Assembly (NCBI GenBank): GCA_029834535.1
Contig: JAQMWT010000654.1
Coordinates: 1-54,780, forward strand
Length of the DNA stretch: 54,780 bases
Direction of reading: 5' to 3'
Source of the DNA: Chrysophaeum taylorii
Taxonomy: Eukaryota > Sar > Pelagophyceae > Pelagomonadales > Pelagomonadaceae
Shown here: in pieces, positions 44,346-54,192 of the stretch
Position numbering within the stretch: the first letter of the stretch is position 1
Layout: each line of letters opens with the position of its first letter
The notes under the pieces: generated by a model
What the model saw: only the letters and a program-made list of their open reading frames with translations
Database searches by the model: none
What the model was told of the DNA's origin: nothing
Made by a program: the position numbers and the translations under genes

Positions 44346-45731
44346 AGGCTGAATTCATTCTCATGACCAGGCAATTGCGGAGGATCACCTTGATTAAGGT
44401 TCTCGGGACGACGAGATCGCCGAACTTGGCGAGCTGGCTGTTGAAGAGCGAAATGGTTGGGATCGAGCCAACACCGCGTGAAGTGAGCTTGGTCGATACC
44501 TTTCGCTTTGCCAACACAGGCATCGGGCTTCCAGTCCGCGTGCTTGAAGGGCGGTGACCTGAAAAAAAAAACACGTGATGGTCGTCGCCGGGCTTCAGCT
44601 CGACGTCCTACGCCTGGTCAACGAGGATGGTAACCCTGTCGAACGGGCGCTTGATCGTCGGATCGAGCGGAAGGTTGCACTCGCAATCGGCGTCCTCGTC
44701 GTAGACCTCGGTATCCCGATCGTTGGTCGCTTCATGATGAAGCTTGGCACCAGCGTTGCAAAGCAGACGTAGATTCCGGGCTGATCGAGTTTTTACCGTC
44801 TTCGCATCGTTCTGCGCGTCCTTGGTGGCGGATGTGCACTGCACGAGCTTGTCGTGTTTGGGCCAGTGCTTGATCGCAGCCGACTTTTGCGTGTACCACA
44901 AGCATGTGAACTTGCGAGGGAAAGCGGATCTTGTTGTGAGCGTTTGCTTCTCCTACGGGCTGATGGGATGTTCGAGATTTACTGCTACGCCTTGGAGACA
45001 TTGACCTCAGAGCGGTTGGTTTTAAGCCACGTATTCAATAAACACGCGCAGCATGTCCTTCTTGTAGACAACAACCAAGAGAATGCACTGAAGCCCGATT
45101 GTACGACCCGTCCTTGGGAAGAAGTAGCCGTCGTTGCGCGTAAAGTTGTAGACCAAACGAGCACCTCGCGGTCGGTGTGACAGAGTCGACGGAGGGCGAA
45201 TCAGCAGCGACCGTCTTGTTGGTAAGCGTTATCTCGTATCATCAGCCCGGCCTCGAATTATCGACGAGCTTGAGGTAGGTGGGCTTGCGTGCTGACGTCC
45301 GCGTGTGACTGACTGACTGACTGACTGATGACTGACTATGTGCTAGGTGAACTTGGCGTTGATCTCCTCCCGGAGTAGTTTCGAGGAGGAGCGAGCTCTA
45401 CTCTACGACCTCGTTGCCGGCTCAATCTTTTCTTTCAGCGGCGACAGCGCCGGTCCATCGACGGCATCGTTTAACCCAAGATCTCATAATAAATCTGATG
45501 ATTATCCAAAAAAATTTTTAATTTAGTCCCCTTGTGTCTTTAAAAAGGTCGACTGCGTAAGGAGGGGTGTGTGTCCACCCTCCCTCCTGTGTCAATAATG
45601 TGTTTTTTAAGAAGGCGGGTTTTTTTCAGGTCGACGTCGGAAAACCAAGCTTCGAAGGACCTCCTGAGGCAAAAAAAGGAAGAAGCACGGTGGTGGTGCG
45701 AGGTGCGAGAGGAAGCAAGTGGAAGCCAGTG
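44346..45731. other. Decayed transposon flank and bestrophin upstream region
   Basis: Broken short ORFs on both strands to about 45,180, probably the rest of the dead transposon. A GACT repeat lies at about 45,306-45,337. A pyrimidine tract ending in CAG at 45,629, in front of an open frame, looks like a splice acceptor and could mark an upstream first exon of the bestrophin gene. Confidence 0.4.
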
Positions 45732-46880
45732 ATGGCAAACCGGCGCGAGGCGTCGGTTGCGAGGACCGTTGGGGCCCTGAGGCCAGAAAGGGTCTCGATC
45801 GCCACCCAGAGCTTCCTCGCGCGCTTCGACATCGACGTGAACCTCAACTTTCTTCAAGGCGTCTGTGAGGTGTTGTACTACACGCTTGCCGGGACGATCT
45901 CTGGGTACGCGGTGTTCCACCGGAACGTCCGGTCGGTCGGCATGATCATCTCGTCGAGGCAACAGGACGTCGGATACCCCGAGATGGGGGGCTTTGCTGC
46001 TGGGGTGACGGTTCTCGGTTCGGCTCTGAGCTTTCTCCTAGTTTTTCGCCTGTCGTGGGCATTTTCGCGGTGGTGGGAGGCGCGCGGAATGTGGGGCGAG
46101 ATGCTGACGCACCTCCGCCGCATCTGCATGCTCCTCCTCTCGACGGGCTACGCGGGCGACTTCGTCTCGGAGGGCGTCGCGTACGCCCAGCTCTTCGTCT
46201 TCGCCGTCGTCTACGAGCTCACGCACCCGACGCTCCAGGACGGCCGCCGCGACGCCGACGCTGGCACGCCCATGACCATTGAGGATCTCCGCGACAAGCT
46301 CTCGCCGGCCGTCTTGCAGGTCCTCGGCGACGACAGCCTCGAAGTCTTCGTCGGGACGGGCACCGCGCGCGTCGCCGTCGCTTATGCCTGGCTCTCCCAG
46401 TCCGTCAATGCGGCCTTCGACGCGGGATTCCTGCGCCCCGCCGAACACATCGAGGCCCACCGCCACATCGGCGACCTCCTCAAGCCGTTCTACGGGATGC
46501 AGAAAGTGAAGACCACGCCGACGCCCGACGCGATCATAATCCTCGTGCGCATCATCAAAGTCACCTACGTCCTCTTGATATACCCCCAGTTTATGGCCTA
46601 CGCCTTTGTGATGAAGCTCTCGGACGACCAGGTTCAAATGAAGGCCCTCCGCCGCTCGGGCTTTTACACCTGCTTCTACGTCGTTCTCGTCGCGCTGGGG
46701 ATCGTCTATTTCTGCGTCCTCCACGTCATCGCCCGCGCGTTGGACGACCCCTTTGGAACCGACGAGACCGACTTTCCCCTCGACGACTGGGGGTTGGCCT
46801 TCGCCAAGGAAATCCAGCACCACACCGAGATCGCCTTTGGTGGTGCCCCGCGCGCATTCTTCCCGCGAGCAACGGCCCTC

Positions 46881-46957
<77 letters not shown>

Positions 46958-47201
46958 CTTGAGCGACCGCCGTCGCGGACAGGAAGGAGGAGACAAAGAT
47001 GACCAGATCGGCCGGCCGCCCCCCCCGATCGGCTTCCTCGACCGGACTGCCCCCTCGCCGTCGTCGTCGTCGTCGTCGTACCCAGTAGCAGCCCCATCCA
47101 AGCCCGAGCAAGAGGAGGAGGGGCTCTTGGTCATCCGCTCGTCGTCGAACAAAGACGAGGGGGCGTTCGATCCCCCCGGGTGCTTCACTACTGGTTATTA
47201 A
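45732..47201 (+). CDS. Bestrophin-family anion channel with poly-Asn tail
   Basis: This is a 489-aa membrane protein from the first in-frame ATG. Bestrophin hallmarks are present: FRLSWAFSRWWEARGMWGEM at about 105-124 (family pattern RxxxAxxRWWEGRxxW), a channel-type helix at 88-106, later hydrophobic segments in IIILVRIIKVTYVLLIYPQF and CFYVVLVALGIVYFCVLHVI, and the C-terminal DDPFGTDETDFPLDDW matching the NPFGEDDDDF block. Bestrophins conduct chloride or bicarbonate; algal and plant forms often sit in thylakoids, but the location here is unknown. The tail has 26 AAC-coded Asn (46,881-46,958), then is Ser/Pro-rich. The frame stays open upstream to 45,567 without ATG, so a spliced N-terminal exon is possible. 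Confidence 0.85.
46881..46958 (+). repeat. (AAC)26 coding microsatellite
   Basis: Twenty-six pure AAC codons in the bestrophin tail, the same repeat unit and reading frame as the (AAC)40 tract 3.2 kb upstream. Confidence 0.95.
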
Positions 47202-47631
47202 AAAAAAAAAAAAAGCGTGTGATGGCGAGTTTCTCCCTCACCACCACATGTCCGTGAATCCACCAAGTATTCGGTTGTTGTTGCTGCGTATATACTGCTG
47301 CTCGACGTTCGTCGTTTGGTGAATTCTTCGATCAAAGCTGCACCAGAAAGAACCTTTTGCTGCTGCGAGTCAAGAAGAGTAGCGCAAGCAATCACTCAAG
47401 CAATCAATTGGCTAACGAAGAAGAAGATGAGCATCATAAGCACGCTCGTCATCCAACATTTAATAATAATAAAAGTTCGCAATCAATAATCCCGTCGTCG
47501 TCGTCGTCGTCGCAGCAGCCAGAAAAGAAGGAAGTCATCACTCGCCGAAGAAGGTACCGTTGAGCTTCCTTCCTTCTTATCTGCCGGATCTTTTCTGCCC
47601 GTCCAGCTCCAAAAACGGAAAGGGAGGAGAG
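47202..47631. other. Gap between bestrophin and coiled-coil genes
   Basis: It begins with an A14 run (47,201-47,214) and contains a GTC/GTCGTC repeat at about 47,491-47,512. No gene is supported; it should contain the promoter of the coiled-coil gene. Confidence 0.5.
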
Positions 47632-48627
47632 ATGGCACAGCGGAAACGGTGGCTGATCAAGGATGTGGTGTGCATCTTGTACGTGGCGGGGTCTGTCGCG
47701 TGCATTTACACGGCCCGGAGGTCCGCTCAGAAGGAAATGGAGGCGAGCGCGGCGCTGCGCGCGTCGCACGCGGCGTACGTGAGAGACGTCGAGGCGCGCA
47801 GGCTGGGGGACCAGGAGCAGCTCCAGCGCGAGTGCGAGGGCGCCGTGAAGCGCGCCAACGAGGAGTGCGAAAAAGTCGCCAAGGAGCAGAAGGAGCGGTG
47901 CGAGAGTGCGACGGCGGCAGTGGAGTCCGAAGTAGAGGCGGCGCGCGCGCGAGCGGCCGAGACGACGTCCGAGGCGACGACGGCGCGGCTAGAGGTCGAG
48001 GAGCTCCGCGTCGAGCTCGAGACGGTGCGGTCCGAGCTCGCGACGGCGCGGGCCGAGAGGGACTCGACGGGCATCGAGCTGGAGAACGCGCGAGCCGAGC
48101 GCGACGCCGCGGCGGCGGCGTGCGACGACGCCAAGAGTTCTATCGTCGCGACCAAGACCGAGGAGCTCGACGAGGCGCGGAAGGCCTCGACCGCGCAGCT
48201 CGAGCGGTGCATGGGAGCGCTCGAAGACGGTACGCAGATTCGGCTCGAGCTCGCGAAGCGGACGGCGGAGCTCGCAGAGGCTCGGAAGGGTTGCGGCGTT
48301 TTGGCGCGCGCCGCGACCGACCTCGCGGAGACGGCCGTCGCGGTCGCGGAGGCTCCCCACGACCCCCCCCCCCAGCCCGCCCTCCCGCTTCCGGAGTCGC
48401 ACGACCTCGTCGTGGATACGCCCGAAGCCCTCGCCCGCTTGGCGGTCGCGACGGCCGCGCGCGAAGAGACGGCCAAGCTCGCGGCCGTGGAGGTCGACGA
48501 CGACGACCAGTCCACCTCCTCCTCCTCGACGAGACGAGAGGAGATCCCCGAGACGACGACAAAAATGATGATGATGATGATGAATAAGGAGCCCGTCGAC
48601 GTCGTCCTCCCGGCGCCATCATCATGA
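47632..48627 (+). CDS. Single-pass coiled-coil membrane protein
   Basis: This is a 331-aa protein. A basic start (MAQRKRWLIK) leads into one transmembrane segment at about 7-27 (LIKDVVCILYVAGSVACIY). A long Ala/Glu/Arg-rich heptad region runs from about 35 to 250 (for example ERDSTGIELENARAERDAAA). The C-terminus is Pro/Ser/Asp-rich with a Met repeat. It has no enzymatic motif. The topology suggests a membrane-anchored tether or spacer; the family is unknown. Its stop lies 28 bp from the stop of the convergent SET gene. Confidence 0.75.
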   Translation: MAQRKRWLIKDVVCILYVAGSVACIYTARRSAQKEMEASAALRASHAAYVRDVEARRLGDQEQLQRECEGAVKRANEECEKVAKEQKERCESATAAVESEVEAARARAAETTSEATTARLEVEELRVELETVRSELATARAERDSTGIELENARAERDAAAAACDDAKSSIVATKTEELDEARKASTAQLERCMGALEDGTQIRLELAKRTAELAEARKGCGVLARAATDLAETAVAVAEAPHDPPPQPALPLPESHDLVVDTPEALARLAVATAAREETAKLAAVEVDDDDQSTSSSSTRREEIPETTTKMMMMMMNKEPVDVVLPAPSS

Positions 48628-48655
48628 CCCAGCCACCACCGCGAGCATGATGTTA

Positions 48656-49552
48656 CTATAATAAGAATTCGTCGGGAACGAAGCCGACGTTGAGCCACCA
48701 GTCGAAGGCGTCGTAGGTGTCGCACTTGTAGTTTGCCGTGAGCTCGTCCCCCACCTGGAGAGGCCGGGGGGTGACGTTGTCGCTCTTAAAGGACCAGAGG
48801 CTCCAGTCGTCGCCGTCGACGCGGCGCGCGGCCGCGTCGAGGGAAGCGACGCTCGAGACGCGACTCAGCGCGTTGAATTCGGCCGCGTTGAAGGACGTAA
48901 AAGGCGCCGACTCGACGTCGTGGTTGACGAGGTCGAGAAGCGGGACGAGGGTCGAACCCATGGACCTCGAGGCGACCATACCGAGAGCCCACGCGATGCG
49001 CTCCGCGTCGACGCCGAGATATTCTCCGTAGTCCGAAGCCAATCCGGTAGTCACCCTCGACGCGTACTCCTTGGCGTGCCGCGTCTGCTCGATCCAGGCC
49101 TCGAGGTCGTCGACAAATCCGAGGGCCTCCCGGACCTCGGCGTCGGACCGCGCCCACGCGCACGGCGGCTCGGGAGGTAAGAGGTCTAGGTAAGGTCGCC
49201 AGAAACTCGTCGCGACGGTCGTCTCGTGTGCCAGCCACAAAACGCACAGAGCGCCGTCGTCGAGGCCGTCGAGGGACCGCGCCTCGGGCGGCAGGATGCG
49301 CTCGATGCCGTCGCGCGCGCGGGCTCCGTTCATCTCGAGGGAGTCGGGGATCACGATCAGGGGGGCGCGCGACACGTCCGTGAGGGGAATGCCCTCGCGC
49401 GCGAACAGACCCCGATCTTTCGGGGGGCCGACGGCCTGCAGCATCAGCCTCTCGTCGACGAGCCCCCCGGCATTCCGGACCCACTGCCGCAGCGCCTCGA
49501 ATTTCGTCTCGAGCGACGTCGATGCTGCCAAACCCCACACAACGCACAACAT
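48656..49552 (-). CDS. SET-domain protein lysine methyltransferase (Rubisco LSMT/SETD-like)
   Basis: This 298-aa protein is predicted to transfer a methyl group from S-adenosylmethionine to lysine of a non-histone protein. SET landmarks are in order: RGLFAREGIPLTDV (about 47-60) with LIVIPDSLEM, SRSMGSTLVPLLDLVNHD with the Asn-His pair at 210-211, and VGDELTANYK (267-276) with the catalytic-region tyrosine, then WLNVGFVPDEF. The insert between the SET halves (about 100-190) is typical of the LSMT/SETD3/SETD6 group. The N-terminus MLCVVWGLAAS is hydrophobic and could be a short targeting signal. The ATG at 49,552 is chosen because the upstream extension crosses AT-rich promoter DNA. Confidence 0.85.
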   Translation of the reverse strand: MLCVVWGLAASTSLETKFEALRQWVRNAGGLVDERLMLQAVGPPKDRGLFAREGIPLTDVSRAPLIVIPDSLEMNGARARDGIERILPPEARSLDGLDDGALCVLWLAHETTVATSFWRPYLDLLPPEPPCAWARSDAEVREALGFVDDLEAWIEQTRHAKEYASRVTTGLASDYGEYLGVDAERIAWALGMVASRSMGSTLVPLLDLVNHDVESAPFTSFNAAEFNALSRVSSVASLDAAARRVDGDDWSLWSFKSDNVTPRPLQVGDELTANYKCDTYDAFDWWLNVGFVPDEFLL

Positions 49553-49657
49553 TTCCTTTCTTGTTCCGTTAAAAAATAAACGGAATAAATAATTTTTTCG
49601 GTGACATACCAAAGATAATAATAATAATGTTATTAACGGTCGCTCGCGATCTGTTGA
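49553..49657. promoter_or_regulatory. 105-bp divergent promoter
   Basis: AT-rich DNA between the SET gene start and the start of the four-TM gene, with AAAAAATAAACGGAATAAAT and ATAATAATAATAATG stretches. It must serve both genes. No specific factor site is identified. Confidence 0.5.
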
Positions 49658-50821
49658 ATGTCCGTGGCAAAAAGTTCTGCGAAAGGCGAGAAGAAGGAAT
49701 CGATCATGGGCAAGGAGGAGGTCGAGGTGATCGACAGCGCCGGCGATGAGACTGGGTTCGACTGGCGCGAACGGATGGTCCAGGCCGAGAAGATGTGCTT
49801 CCGCGAAGTGCACATCCACAGCTTTGCCGAGCTCGAAGATCTCACAGCTCATTTAAACGCCGATCTGCTGTTCCAGTTCCTCAAAGACTTGGGCGTGAGC
49901 CCACGCACGCGGATCTCGCTCCTGTACGCCCTCAAGGGGGACTTGAGCGGCGAAGATGTGTCCAAGGTTCGCGCCGAACCCGAGAGAGGACCGTTGGAAC
50001 CCGTCGCGACGCCCGTCACCAGAGCCAAGCGCCGCAGCTCGCTCGAGGCTGTCGCGAAGCGCACGAAAGCTCCCAGGTATGGAGGGTTCTGGATCTTCGA
50101 GATTCCCTTCATCAACGTCGTCTACGACTTTCTTTTTAGCGGTCGACCCCAATTCGAAGTCGTCAAGGCTGCCGTCAACGACATGCTGCTCCTCTCGACT
50201 CTCAACCTCCTCATCATCGCCTCCTACATCAATTCGGTTACCTACACCGAGCTCGAGCTTGCCCTCGAGCGGGCCGAACAACCGGCAACCTACTTTGGCT
50301 GCCGGAACCGGGGCCGCCTCTCGATCAAGAGTCTCACCAAGGATGCCGTCAACGGTTTCGCCTTCACTTCTGCGTGCCTCCTCAACGTCCTCGCCTTCCA
50401 TCTCTTCTCCTTGAACACAAAGTTCGGCAATTCCCACGCCCTCCGCGTCTGGTGGCGCTATTCGCGCATGCAACTTCTTCTCGCTGGCTGCTTGCTCGTG
50501 CTCGGATACGTCTTCAACTTCAGAGCGTTTATCAGTATTTTCCAGATCAAGTTCCCCGACTTCTGGATTGCCGACCACGCCGACAAGTGCCCCAATGGCA
50601 ACGATTGGCCCATGGAGCCCAAGTCTGCCTGGGGTTACTCGATGAAGTTCCTCTCCTCCATCATCTACCCCAACGTTGTCATCGGGGTCATCGTCCTGTC
50701 GCTCGCGACCCGCGGCAAGTTCCGCGCCGAACGCGGCCTCACCGACTGCTATTCCTGGTGCCCCATCGGCAACAAGCTTCCCAAAGGCAGCATGCCCATC
50801 ACCCCCGACGATGGCTACTAA
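49658..50821 (+). CDS. Unknown four-TM protein with SAM-like N-terminal region
   Basis: This is a 387-aa protein of no recognised family. Residues about 55-92 (FAELEDLTAHL, LFQFLKDLGVSPRTRISLLY) have the pattern of a SAM-like helical bundle. A basic linker (TRAKRRSSLEAVAKR, about 121-135) precedes four hydrophobic segments at about 172-193, 230-252, 268-295 and 330-351. Between TM3 and TM4 is a Cys/Trp/Pro-rich loop (DKCPNGNDWPMEPKSAWGY), and the C-terminal tail has two further Cys. It is divergent from the SET gene. Confidence 0.75.
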   Translation: MSVAKSSAKGEKKESIMGKEEVEVIDSAGDETGFDWRERMVQAEKMCFREVHIHSFAELEDLTAHLNADLLFQFLKDLGVSPRTRISLLYALKGDLSGEDVSKVRAEPERGPLEPVATPVTRAKRRSSLEAVAKRTKAPRYGGFWIFEIPFINVVYDFLFSGRPQFEVVKAAVNDMLLLSTLNLLIIASYINSVTYTELELALERAEQPATYFGCRNRGRLSIKSLTKDAVNGFAFTSACLLNVLAFHLFSLNTKFGNSHALRVWWRYSRMQLLLAGCLLVLGYVFNFRAFISIFQIKFPDFWIADHADKCPNGNDWPMEPKSAWGYSMKFLSSIIYPNVVIGVIVLSLATRGKFRAERGLTDCYSWCPIGNKLPKGSMPITPDDGY

Positions 50822-51150
50822 TACCTACCGAGGGACTTGACTTTCCTTGCCTTTCCTTTCCTTTCCTTTCCACCGCCGCCAAAGCTTCTTTCCGCGCGGC
50901 ATCCTCCTCCTCCTCCCGGAAAAAGCTAAAAGAAGACCGACCGACCGCCTACTTGGCTCGTCCGCCGACCTACTTGACTCCTCATCTATCTGGGCATCTG
51001 CAAAAAAAATGGCGCCGCCGCCGACAGATCGAGACCCCTATCGATCCCTCGCCTGTGCGTGAAATAACTCAATTTAAGAAGAAAAGTATTATTTAAAAAC
51101 CAAGCCGCCGCCGCCGCCGCCGCCGCTCTCAAGAAAGGAAGAAAAGCATT
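50822..51150. other. Convergent gap after four-TM gene
   Basis: TTTCC repeats (about 50,845-50,872) and a GCC repeat (about 51,104-51,125). No gene is supported. Confidence 0.55.
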
Positions 51151-54100
51151 TTAGGAGGCGGACCCTCCATTGGTGAGCCTGCGGCGCCCCCCCCCCTGCT
51201 GCTGTCCCGAAGAAGAAGAAGAAGAAGCGGCCGCGAGACGTCTCGGCCTGCGACCCCCCTGGAGCTTGAAGTGCTCCTGGGGAGTGAGGAGGTTTTTGTT
51301 CTCGTACATGAGGCGGGGCTCGTCGCGCTTGAGGTTGCCCTGCTTGGCGTAGGCCTGGGTCTGTTTCATGGCGTTGTCGACGACGGGACCGTGCATGAGG
51401 TGGCCGTGCTCGATGGTCGCACGAAGACCCATGCGTGCCGAAACGAGGGCGACGGTACCTTCCTTTCGCTCGAGGTCGTTCTCGAGCGCGTAGAGGAGCC
51501 TGACGACGCGTCCCCCGAACTCTGTCGTCCGCGCGACAAGCTCCGAGTGGCCTTCGATGTCGGCGAGGCCCCGGGTCCGCCACCATTTGCGGTAGGTGGC
51601 CCAGTCGATCGGGCCCGCGATCTTCGGACGGCACTTGCCGTTCTCCATGTCCATGTTCCACCACTCGTGGTAGTAGCCGCGCTCGTCCGACCTGACGACG
51701 TTCCGGAGATTGATAGGGTCGAGATCGGAATAGGTTCCGACGCGCGGCCGGACGACGCGCAAACCCGCTTCGCGCATCCGTAACGCGAGCTCCTCGTCGT
51801 CGAGGCCCCAGCCCCAGCAGTCGTTCGGGTAGCCGTTGCACTCGACGAAGTCCGAGGGCACGAAGGAAATCGCGCCGCCGACAAAGTGCGGGTCGTCGAA
51901 CTTTGATCGCCAGACGCCCGCGAGGTGCGCGGGCTTGCCGGGCGTCGGGGGCACGGCGTAGTAGGGCATCAGCTCCTCCGACGGCAGGATGTCGACGTCG
52001 TGAAAGACGACCGCGTCGTATTCGCCGTCGCGCACCACGTCCCGGAAGGCCGCGTTCATCAACCTGCCGCGGTTGAACTTGCGTCCGTCGTCCGTCTGGG
52101 TCGCGATAACGACCGTGAAGTCGCACGGCGGCCACGCGGAGCCGAGGAAGGCCGCCATGTACGGCACGAACTTGAAGAGCTGGCCCTGGCGGTCCTGGAG
52201 CGGGAGCTGGTTCCGGTAGGCGGCGACGACGCAGACGCGCGGTCGCGCGCGTCCCCCCCCGAGGCGTTCGCGCACGCAGGCGACGAGACGCGACTCGGGC
52301 TCGGCGAGGACCAAGTGGTCCTCTCCCCCCGTACACACAACTTTGTGCGAGGGCCAGGCCGCTTTGGCGCACGCGGCCGAGCAGTAGGTCGTCGCCTTAC
52401 ACCGCCCGCACCGCTGGAACCGCTGGCCGCGCAGCAGGCACCGTTCCGGCTTGCCGCACCACGCGCACCGCTTTTCTTCTTCTCCTTCTTCTACGGTCGG
52501 CGCGGCGTCGCGCCACTCGTACCCCTTGGGTCGCTCTAGCAGCCCAAACGTCCGAGGGTCGACGATCGTCGTCTCCTCGGCACACTTCACTTCTATCAAC
52601 TCGATCTCGTACTCGAGCCACGTCCCGCGCGGCGCCTCCTTCGAGTACCCCGGAATGGCCGGAAACTTTCCCTTGCGGCCGTACCCCTTCTCCGGCGACA
52701 GCGTAAAACGCGCGACCTCGCCGGGCCGCATCGACGCGATCGCCTCGTGGACGCCCTGGACGTAGCGTCGCGCGCGCGGCACGCCCTTCTCGTCCTCGTC
52801 GCAGAACAGCTTGTATTTGATCGGCTCCGCGTCGTAGGTCGTCAGAAATATCGTTCCATCCAGCCGCCGGCCGACGAGATGGCACGTCGCGCTCGCCCCC
52901 GCGACCGGACGTCTCCCCGAACCCTGCCGCTCGATCAACTTTTTCACCGTGTCGTCGCCGCACAGATCCCCCGCCGTCTCCTCCTCCTCGAGGTCTGACC
53001 CGTACCAGGGCAGATGCACGGGCGGCCCCGACCGGTGCGGAAACCCCTCGGGGTCCCAGAACTTTTTGTACCCGTGCGATTCGGGTTTCCACGCGTCGCC
53101 CGACGCGACCACGTCCTCGACCTTGGCGATCGCGATCCGGCCGTCGTCGTCGTCGCGATTGGACCGCTCCGGCAGAGCGTACGCCCGCCACGACGAACCC
53201 CCTGCCTCCTCCTCCTGAGGCGTCCCTGCTTCCGATGTTTCCGGCTTTATTGCCGATGATGTTTCCGCCGCCGGCGGCTCCGCCTTCTCCTCGGTCGTTC
53301 CTTCCGTATCCAGAAATTCGAGCGCGTTCGTCGTCTTCTTCTTATTCCCGGGAGGAGGTGGTGGCTTCTCCGATGATGATGATGATGATGAAAAGAGGCC
53401 TTCGGGAGGCTGGGGGGCGTCGATGCGACCCTGCTCGTACATCAACAGCTGCTCGTACCATTGCACGCTCTTGTCCTTGGTTTCGAGCAACGGGTTCGCC
53501 GCGCGCAACGCGCGCACCATGCCGTCAGATTCCTTTATCACACCCTTCCAGTCCTTGCGACGGACGTGCTCGGCCGGGATTCCTTCTTCGAGGTGACCGT
53601 GCTCGAACCTGACATCGTAGGTGCAGTTGACATCGCGCGCCTTCACGACGACGCCGTTGAAGTATCGACGGACTCGCCGGTACCGCGCCTCGCACCGGTC
53701 GCCGACGTCCAACGCCATGAGGTGCCGCATCTGCTTGTAGTCGATGTGGTATCCAAGCCCCTCGTCCCCCCGGCCCCAGTAAAACCCTGGCTTCCGCCCT
53801 TGAAACCTCGGCGCCTCCACGTATTCCACTCTTTCCGTCGTCGTCTCCGGTTTTTTTCCAAAGTACTCCAAATTCTTCCGCCGAACCTCAGCGATCTGCT
53901 CGGGAGACAACTGCGGCCGATTTATCGGCTCGAACTCCTTCTTCTCCACGGCATCCAACTCCTTCACCTCAAAGTCCATGGGCGCGTACAACGGGTGGTT
54001 GCGGGGCAAGGCCCACGCACTTCCCACGTTGGGGGTCGCCGGGCCATACAAATCGTGCGTCTCGATGCGTCCGCGGTGCACGGGGTCCTTCAGCAACAAC

Positions 54101-54192
54101 CCCGAGGCGGCCACGATTTCGCCTCTGTCGTATCTCCCCGTCCCCTCGCCGCCTCTATACGCTGTGCGATTGCTTTGATTCGACCCTTCCAT
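51151..54192 (-). CDS. Tudor-like / FKBP / MYND / GT7 galactosyltransferase fusion protein
   Basis: This is one uninterrupted 1013-codon ORF. A Tudor-like module lies at about 160-215 (LDVGDRCEARYRRVRRYFNG, then YDVRFEHGH). A Ser/Pro/Glu-rich linker follows. An FKBP-type peptidyl-prolyl isomerase fold is at about 412-537 (GVHEAIASMRPGEVARFTLS, YGRKG, LEYEIELIEV). A MYND zinc finger is at about 576-620 (CAWC, CGRC, YCSAAC, HKVVC). A GT7 domain is at about 652-830, with FNRGRLMNAAF, the metal-binding HDVDILP, FVGGAISF and NDCWGWGLDDEE, matching FNR, DVD and WGWGxEDD of beta-1,4-galactosyltransferases. The C-terminus is Ser/Gln/Arg-rich. No signal peptide or membrane anchor is seen, so a Golgi role is doubtful. 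The sugar donor and target are unknown. Confidence 0.85.
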   Translation of the reverse strand: MEGSNQSNRTAYRGGEGTGRYDRGEIVAASGLLLKDPVHRGRIETHDLYGPATPNVGSAWALPRNHPLYAPMDFEVKELDAVEKKEFEPINRPQLSPEQIAEVRRKNLEYFGKKPETTTERVEYVEAPRFQGRKPGFYWGRGDEGLGYHIDYKQMRHLMALDVGDRCEARYRRVRRYFNGVVVKARDVNCTYDVRFEHGHLEEGIPAEHVRRKDWKGVIKESDGMVRALRAANPLLETKDKSVQWYEQLLMYEQGRIDAPQPPEGLFSSSSSSSEKPPPPPGNKKKTTNALEFLDTEGTTEEKAEPPAAETSSAIKPETSEAGTPQEEEAGGSSWRAYALPERSNRDDDDGRIAIAKVEDVVASGDAWKPESHGYKKFWDPEGFPHRSGPPVHLPWYGSDLEEEETAGDLCGDDTVKKLIERQGSGRRPVAGASATCHLVGRRLDGTIFLTTYDAEPIKYKLFCDEDEKGVPRARRYVQGVHEAIASMRPGEVARFTLSPEKGYGRKGKFPAIPGYSKEAPRGTWLEYEIELIEVKCAEETTIVDPRTFGLLERPKGYEWRDAAPTVEEGEEEKRCAWCGKPERCLLRGQRFQRCGRCKATTYCSAACAKAAWPSHKVVCTGGEDHLVLAEPESRLVACVRERLGGGRARPRVCVVAAYRNQLPLQDRQGQLFKFVPYMAAFLGSAWPPCDFTVVIATQTDDGRKFNRGRLMNAAFRDVVRDGEYDAVVFHDVDILPSEELMPYYAVPPTPGKPAHLAGVWRSKFDDPHFVGGAISFVPSDFVECNGYPNDCWGWGLDDEELALRMREAGLRVVRPRVGTYSDLDPINLRNVVRSDERGYYHEWWNMDMENGKCRPKIAGPIDWATYRKWWRTRGLADIEGHSELVARTTEFGGRVVRLLYALENDLERKEGTVALVSARMGLRATIEHGHLMHGPVVDNAMKQTQAYAKQGNLKRDEPRLMYENKNLLTPQEHFKLQGGRRPRRLAAASSSSSSGQQQGGGRRRLTNGGSAS

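Noticed and set aside
44269..45180. Several 70-110 codon ORFs on both strands around 44.3-45.2 kb.
   Set aside because: Better explained as debris of the dead DDE transposon than as genes.
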